From NCBI GenBank assembly GCA_951394405.1, contig OX596341.1, forward strand, positions 1,798,001 through 1,862,000: a stretch of 64,000 bases of DNA, in the 5' to 3' direction. A program made the translations under genes and the position numbers. Below the pieces are notes generated by a model, which was not told the origin of the DNA, did no database searches, and saw only the letters and a program-made list of their open reading frames with translations. Within the stretch, counting starts at the first letter, position 1; each line of letters opens with the position of its first letter. This stretch comes from Coprinellus micaceus (taxonomy: Eukaryota > Basidiomycota > Agaricomycetes > Agaricales > Psathyrellaceae). Below are positions 59,101 to 64,000 of this stretch, in pieces.

Positions 59101-59770
59101 AATAGCGGACCACCTGGTATAATTTAGGGGAAATCCGGACAGTCGTAGCAACGGTCAAGTCGATCTTAGCAAATCCCATACGATCATCTCCGCCATTAAG
59201 ACCAGACCAAATCGGTGTTATGGCCCCCTGGAGAGAGCAAGTCTGGAAGATTCGGGAGGCGCTCAGGAAAGAAGGGTTATACGACGTCAACGTCGGAACG
59301 GTTGAGGACTTCCAGGGGAGGGAAATTAGGGTGGTGATTATCTCGTGCGTTCGGTCGAACTCGAGGTTTTTGGAGGAAGACGCGAGAAAGGGCTTGGGTA
59401 TGATCAACGACAGGAAGAGGTACGCTTTATCTCTCTCATATTCCCTGTCCTTGCTAACGCTCATCGGAAGGATGAACGTCGCTATAACGCGTGCCAGGGA
59501 GCTGTTGATTGTCATTGGAAATGGCTCCATCCTGCAGGTGGACAACCACTGGAAGAAGTTTCTGCAATTTTGCATCCGGAACAAGCTGTTAGTTGAAATT
59601 CTTTGGCACTCCTTTCCATCTGACTTACAAACCTTAGATACACGGGACCCGAAATGGACCTCGGATGGGATGATGGCCACATTTCGAAGCTCGAGGTGCA
59701 GCTGTTAAATTCAGACCTTGATGCTGACGACCTGCGACTCCTCACGAGTGCGACGCGAGAGACGTTCTGA
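56111..59770 (+). CDS. SDE3/MOV10-like superfamily 1 RNA helicase, copy 2
   Basis: Twelve exons (56111-56566, 56624-56674, 56727-57315, 57351-57739, 57797-57876, 57937-58133, 58200-58411, 58466-58813, 58875-59042, 59106-59419, 59471-59587, 59638-59770) splice in frame into 1017 residues. It lacks the long Pro/Gln-rich N-terminus of copy 1 and begins just before IHESWRFRLAPLPG. All helicase motifs are kept: GPPGTGKT, LCAPSNPATD, DEAAQGSEP, LCGDPNQLGP, NYRSHP, VGTVEDFQGRE and MNVAITRARE. Two extra introns flank the P-loop exon (57740-57796, with a GC donor, and 57877-57936); copy 1 has neither. The first intron needs the acceptor TTCTTCGAG (56623) to stay in frame. Role as for copy 1. Confidence 0.82.
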
Positions 59771-60393
59771 AGAAGACTCCTGCCAACATCCGTACAGATT
59801 CTATCTGCTTGTGTGTATAGTAGTAATTCGCTGCAAAGCCTCTTGACCGACGATTTTAAGTACATAATCGTACCGCCTTTCAGCCACTAGCCAAGTGCCC
59901 GGGGCCACCGAAGCTGATGACATGAAGCAGCACAGTTCAAATGACCCACAAGGAGAAGGATGAACTTCAGCGCACGAGTGGCTTTCATTCGTGACGTATT
60001 CACCTCAGCTGCCTCAGGAGACGGAACGCTAAGCGGGTGCTTATTAATGGCATGGCTGGAAGGCAGCAAGGATGCCCAACGCGTGCATAAGTGATGGAGT
60101 CTGTCATTTCGACAGCGTCGTGGTCAAAGCGTGTGTGTGGGTTCGACCCCTCGGCAAACACGTTTTGACAGTCCATCATTCGGCATTCGCCATCATGGCT
60201 CCGTCCTGGGCGCTTATCTTGTCACGGCTACGTCCTCACGCCACTCCCACAGGCCTTTCTCACGAAAAGCACTACAAGACGTCTACGTTTCACCCTCCAA
60301 TGATTCTACTGTTACAAACTATAAATACACAAGAAATTGGTCCATCCGAGCTATTCTACGGACTGTCCGGCGTCGCCGGCGGTCTATGTTCGT
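59771..60393. other. No gene supported
   Basis: About 620 bases between convergent genes. Several frames on plus are open but show no domain or consistent splicing. Confidence 0.45.
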
Positions 60394-61015
60394 CTACTCG
60401 TCATCATCTGCAACGCGCGCGTGCCTGTTCCCGCCAGCCACGTTGAGGTTATAGTCCCAATTCGCGCCCCTCTCCTCCTTCCTTGTCGCGTCCCTCCCCT
60501 TGCCCTTCGACTTGCCCTTGCTTCCCGCCCTCCTCCTCTTCTTGTCCTTCTTCACACCATCTGCCGCCACCTCTTCGCCGCTCACAGCACTATCGCTCTC
60601 CTCCTCACCGGACTCCGATGACTCGACCTCGGTCTCGCCAGCCTTGATCCGTAGGCTCTCGGGGTCGATTACTTGGCCCGAGGTGTCGAGCGTTTGGGCT
60701 TCCTCGACGATTTCGACTTTCATGTCGACAAGAGAGGCCTTGAGGCGTGAGAGCTCGAGCTCGCGCTGGTATATGTCCTCGAGGAGGTCGTTGTATGAGT
60801 TTATCTTGTCCTTGTGGGACTTGGTCGCGTCGGAGAGAAAGTGGAGACGTTCCTGGAGGGGAAAAGTCAGTACGTGAGTTAGGAATGGTTGGCGGGGAAG
60901 TAGTGAAGGTAGAGGACTCTAAGATTAAAACCGACAGAGGCAGTGACGAAGTGCGAGGAGGACTTACATCGATGACAGGGACAATAGGCTGGGGAGCGAG
61001 AATAGCGACAGACAT
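60394..61015 (-). CDS. Small coiled-coil protein, 168 residues
   Basis: Exon 1 (61015-60968, MSVAILAPQPIVPVID) and exon 2 (60852-60394) join in phase 0 across a 115-bp GTAAGT...TCCAG intron, long for this window. A predicted coiled coil (residues about 17-60, INSYNDLLEDIYQRELELSR) is followed by an acidic Ser/Glu stretch (ESSESGEEESDS) and a nuclear-signal-like basic block (KKDKKRRRAGSKGKSKGKGR). I do not recognise the family. It may be a nuclear complex subunit; this is inference. Confidence 0.6.
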
Positions 61016-62652
61016 GATGCTAAGTCTAACAGCGATGAAGAGGGAGGTGAAGCTCTAGGCGTCTAGTGATTGGGTGGGCGAAGGGATGCAAACAATTGGG
61101 AGGATAATTTCCCTTGTCACTTCCCCCCCTTCTTTATACTCCTCAACTCACTAGCACGATGGCCATGCACAGCTTCCCAAGGCGACCTTGTTAATCTAAC
61201 CATTGTCGATGTGTCGCAAACCCACGCGCAGTCCTCGTGTCGTGCCGGGCGGTGTGTGGCACATTCCGTCAAGATCACTCTTCGCGCTTGTTCTCGTCGG
61301 AAGGCAGAGGGAAACGCGGGTGTAATTACGGAGCAGTACCTCCCAGAAGATACATGAGGGGCCGGAGTGCGTTTCTTTTATCGCCCGATGGATGAAAAGG
61401 TACTGCACGACACGAGGACGCGTCAAATGACCCTTGTCAATCGACATTGTTCTTCACATGTCTCCTTTGGTCTTTCTCCTGGTCGCGCACACATAGTGGC
61501 CATTAAGTGCCCGCGCGATCTGCAGCGTTGCTGGAAACGCTGAACGAGTCTAAAAAGCATTGCACTGACTTCTCCCTCCTTCACGCGAAGAACGACGCGA
61601 GCGCTGGCGAATCCCTGGCTGTGCCCTCCGCTTCTCGGTTTCTCGTTTCTTCTGTGGAGCATCATCGCGTATGGAGGGGACATGACTCATCTAAGACGCG
61701 TCTAACGGTACGCGTAAAGTACAGCGTGGCTTCCGCATGGCTTCACGGTACAGACGCGTAATTTGACTCAAAGATTATGCTACTACGAACGGCACCAAGT
61801 AGGTGAAGGTAATCGATCTCCGAACTTTCTGCGGACCGCGGCGGGGCTAGATGCGAACGACGGAAAGGGTATTGAAACGGGTTATCTCTATTGACGAGTG
61901 TATGCTATCTAATCTTGCGATGCAATCCTACAGCATGAGTAGGGAGGGTGGGTATGATAAAGATACGATGATGGTGTGCAGTCCGTGAGCGGCGAGCTAG
62001 ATATATGTGTAAGAGATAAAGAGGCGTATCGGTACGCCATGTGATAGATGAGAGGGGGTGAAGAATGGTCATGAGGGGTATAGGACGGAGGTCATCCGAG
62101 TAATGGTACAGGGTGTAGAAGGGGAGCCAGGCAGAGCTAGGCAGCTGAAAATGTACATACAGGAACAATTCGGCGCATCCGGTCCTGGTTCCTAACCTCC
62201 TTCTAAGCGGCAGGCGCGAGGTTGATCACAGGGTTCGGAAGGTAGTGGAAATGAGGCCAGATGATCATCCCACTGCCATCCAAGATGTCCAAGCCAGGAA
62301 GGTGTGTGGGTATGTCCTTGGACTGTTGCAGTTGCGATGAATGAAATGTCAATCATCCTCATCATCTTCGCTGCTCGAACAGGAAGGTTGGAACCGTTGG
62401 ATGCAGTGAGGCATACAGGGGACAGTTCGAAAACGGTAAGAAGCGCCCAAGGACGCATAATCACTATAGCCGCTCGAACTGCTGTTGAGGGGTGGGGGTG
62501 ACATAAACGCGTTCATGTCGGGGACACATGTCGAGTGGGGGTTGATGTGAGATGAGATGCTAGCGGGGTGGGTTGGAGAGATTTGGGATTGAAGCCTTGT
62601 CTTCTTCAGCCTTCGCGCACTTCAAATTTCGATTGGTGGGGACGCATAACCG
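61016..62652. other. No gene supported
   Basis: About 1.6 kb between a gene start and a gene end. AT-richer sequence with a poly-purine GATAAAGATACGATG tract near 61950-61970. Frames here show no domain and no matching introns. Long untranslated regions are possible. Confidence 0.45.
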
Positions 62653-63236
62653 CTAGTCCTCCTCCGGTATTGCGTGCAGCCCATGCAGCGATGACGACTG
62701 GCGGCGGTGTCCCTTCTTGAAGCTGCTTCCGCTGGTGTTGTTGGCATATGATGGTGGGAGAGGTGCGGCGGAGAACAGGCTCATAGTAGGAGATGCTGAC
62801 CCGGATGAGGGGAACGGCGACGAGTAGAGGAGGAAAGGTTCCGGGCACGTGTTGGTAATGTCGAGCACTTCGGAAATGGGCGAGTGGGTGGGTGAGCTCG
62901 AGAGCGAGGAGCAGGATGAGGATGCTGAGCGGAAGCTACGGATCTGTGGGACAGGGTCGAGACGCCTGTCAGTCCCATGAAAATACGTGGGAAGGAGATT
63001 CATATACGCACGGATGATGTGGGGCTCGTGCGACCGCTGGAAGACTCTGAGGAGGGGGACCAGGAATCTCTAGTCCCCTGGGTAGCCTTGAGGAATGCAA
63101 GGCGCTCTTGGCGTTGGATATCGGACTCGACAAATTGCATCTGCCTTCCCCTCTCGTCGAACCTGCTTGGGGGAATGAAGGTGATAATCGTGGAAGGGGT
63201 AGGCGCCATGGGGTAGGAGTAATAGTCGGAGAGCAT
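62653..63236 (-). CDS. Serine-rich hypothetical protein, 171 residues
   Basis: Exon 1 (63236-63012) and exon 2 (62943-62653) join in phase 0 using the donor GTGCGT and an intron of 68 bp. The N-terminal third (MLSDYYSYPMAPTPSTIITF, RFDERGRQMQFVES, RQERLAFLKAT) looks conserved. The rest is Ser/Pro-rich (SSESSSGRTSPTSS, SPFPSSGSAS) and ends LHGLHAIPEED. Many Ser-Pro sites suggest phosphorylation. No known domain. The ATG is the first in frame. Confidence 0.55.
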
Positions 63237-63424
63237 TGTTAGAATTGGCCGCGGAGATGTCTTGGAGACTGGGCTGGATCGATAGTTGAAAGGAGAACTT
63301 GTCGGCAAGCTGGAGACAAGGTCTGGGAGAAGGCGACAAAGGGCGTTACAGCAACCCGGGCCTGACGCTCGTCCTATTTATTTGAGTTCTGGGTCAATGA
63401 TGTGTTCGGGTACGCGGTATATTG

Positions 63425-63432
63425 ATGCCACC
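63425..63432 (+). repeat. Target site duplication, left
   Basis: ATGCCACC directly precedes the left terminal inverted repeat and is repeated exactly at 63976-63983. Confidence 0.85.
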
Positions 63433-63975
63433 AGGACCCCCCTATATGCTGAGATAGGTCCGATATTTTTTCGCCAAATTCGCCCAAATTCGTCAAGGGC
63501 CAAGCCGGCAATTCTGTCGCATAAGTATCGGATGGAGCGATTTTCGGGTTGTTTTCGTCGCATGTTGTATCGGACCTTGCTGGCGACGCATGTCCAGTCT
63601 TGGTGCAGGTTTGCGGTGGGGACCCCACCCCAACGGCCCCGAACGTGCAGTAGGCACTTGCTAGGCCACTTTTGGCCCTGGTTCCAGGGCTACTGTTTGA
63701 GTTGAGCCACGGCCATGAGGAGGTTGGTCGGAACAGCACTGAGAATGTCTCCTGGAATTCCTCCCCAGGTGCCTTGGACCCTCCTCGAGACCCCCATTTT
63801 CGTCTCATAAGTATCGGACATCGCTAGCGACGAGGTTTAAATCCGGCGCATATGTATCGGACATGGGTCCAAATTTCGACCACTTTCGGCGCATAAGTAT
63901 CGGACCTGGGGCTCTTTTCGGGGCCAAAATTCGTCGCATGGGTATCGGACCTCTGTCAGTATATAGGGGGGTCCT
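63433..63975. mobile_element. 543-bp non-autonomous DNA transposon (MITE-like)
   Basis: The left end (63433-63465, starting AGGACCCCCCTATAT) and the right end (63943-63975) are inverted repeats of 33 bp with about four mismatches. A perfect 8-bp target duplication flanks them. The interior has six direct repeats of the type CGCATAAGTATCGGAC and no coding capacity. An 8-bp duplication fits hAT, P or KDZ/Zisupton transposition. Which enzyme moves it is unknown. Confidence 0.85.
63515..63950 (+). repeat. Six direct GTATCGGAC repeats inside the element
   Basis: Copies end at about 63531, 63574, 63816, 63862, 63905 and 63949, each of the type CGnCGCATAAGTATCGGAC. The last overlaps the right terminal repeat, and the left terminal repeat carries the inverted form (GGTCCGATA). 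Such subterminal repeats are usual transposase binding sites. Confidence 0.8.
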
Positions 63976-63983
63976 ATGCCACC
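63976..63983 (+). repeat. Target site duplication, right
   Basis: ATGCCACC immediately follows the right terminal inverted repeat and is identical to 63425-63432. Confidence 0.85.
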
Positions 63984-64000
63984 CCAACCCAAAGAGGATG

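Noticed and set aside
63374..63808. 144-aa minus-strand frame
   Set aside because: It lies across the MITE at 63433-63975 and starts from the repeats; it is a by-product of transposon sequence.
1..64000. CRISPR array, operon or riboswitch
   Set aside because: The genome is eukaryotic with spliced genes; no array of equal repeats and spacers is present.
1..64000. LTR retrotransposon or reverse transcriptase gene
   Set aside because: No reverse transcriptase or integrase motifs and no long terminal repeat pair were seen on either strand.

Overview
This is a stretch of nuclear genome from a filamentous fungus, almost certainly a mushroom-forming basidiomycete (Agaricomycetes). The evidence is genes cut by many 44-79 bp introns, F-box protein families, a NACHT-type STAND NTPase, a microsomal P450, and a KDZ-type DNA transposase beside a TET/JBP-like dioxygenase. 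Gene models were spliced by hand: donor, acceptor and reading frame were checked at each junction unless an entry says otherwise. All family names are from reading the protein, not from a search.

Layout. 1-11.5 kb: lineage-specific genes (a degenerate GRPKLYHT-type protein, an unknown minus-strand gene, a 1089-aa protein with a central Zn2Cys6 cluster and tandem repeats, an 881-aa unknown protein, and a 133-aa protein built from six tiny exons). 12-23.3 kb: a minus-strand cluster of four F-box-like genes in two paralogous pairs (one copy frameshifted), separated by spacers full of short repeats, foldback elements and a gene remnant. 23.5-39 kb: a 230-aa gene; an HMG-box-like gene with one in-frame stop; and a transposon-type module made of an apparently intact nine-exon KDZ transposase, an intact Ulp1-type SUMO protease, a TET/JBP-type 2-oxoglutarate dioxygenase with all key residues, and three small genes of unknown function. 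39.9-42.2 kb: a NACHT NTPase.

42.8-59.8 kb is a block with partial mirror symmetry: an SDE3/MOV10-like RNA helicase, a serine-peptidase-like protein, an SRPBCC protein (frameshifted in a T9 run), a P450, a second SRPBCC gene in the opposite orientation (intact), and a second helicase with extra introns. 60-63.3 kb holds two small genes. The window ends with a 543-bp non-autonomous transposon that has 33-bp terminal inverted repeats, a perfect 8-bp target duplication and six internal direct repeats.

The most interesting part is the KDZ, Ulp1 and TET/JBP module at about 24.5-39 kb. The association of KDZ transposons with TET/JBP genes is known in Agaricomycetes. What may be undescribed are the accessory genes inside it and whether the whole unit moves together.
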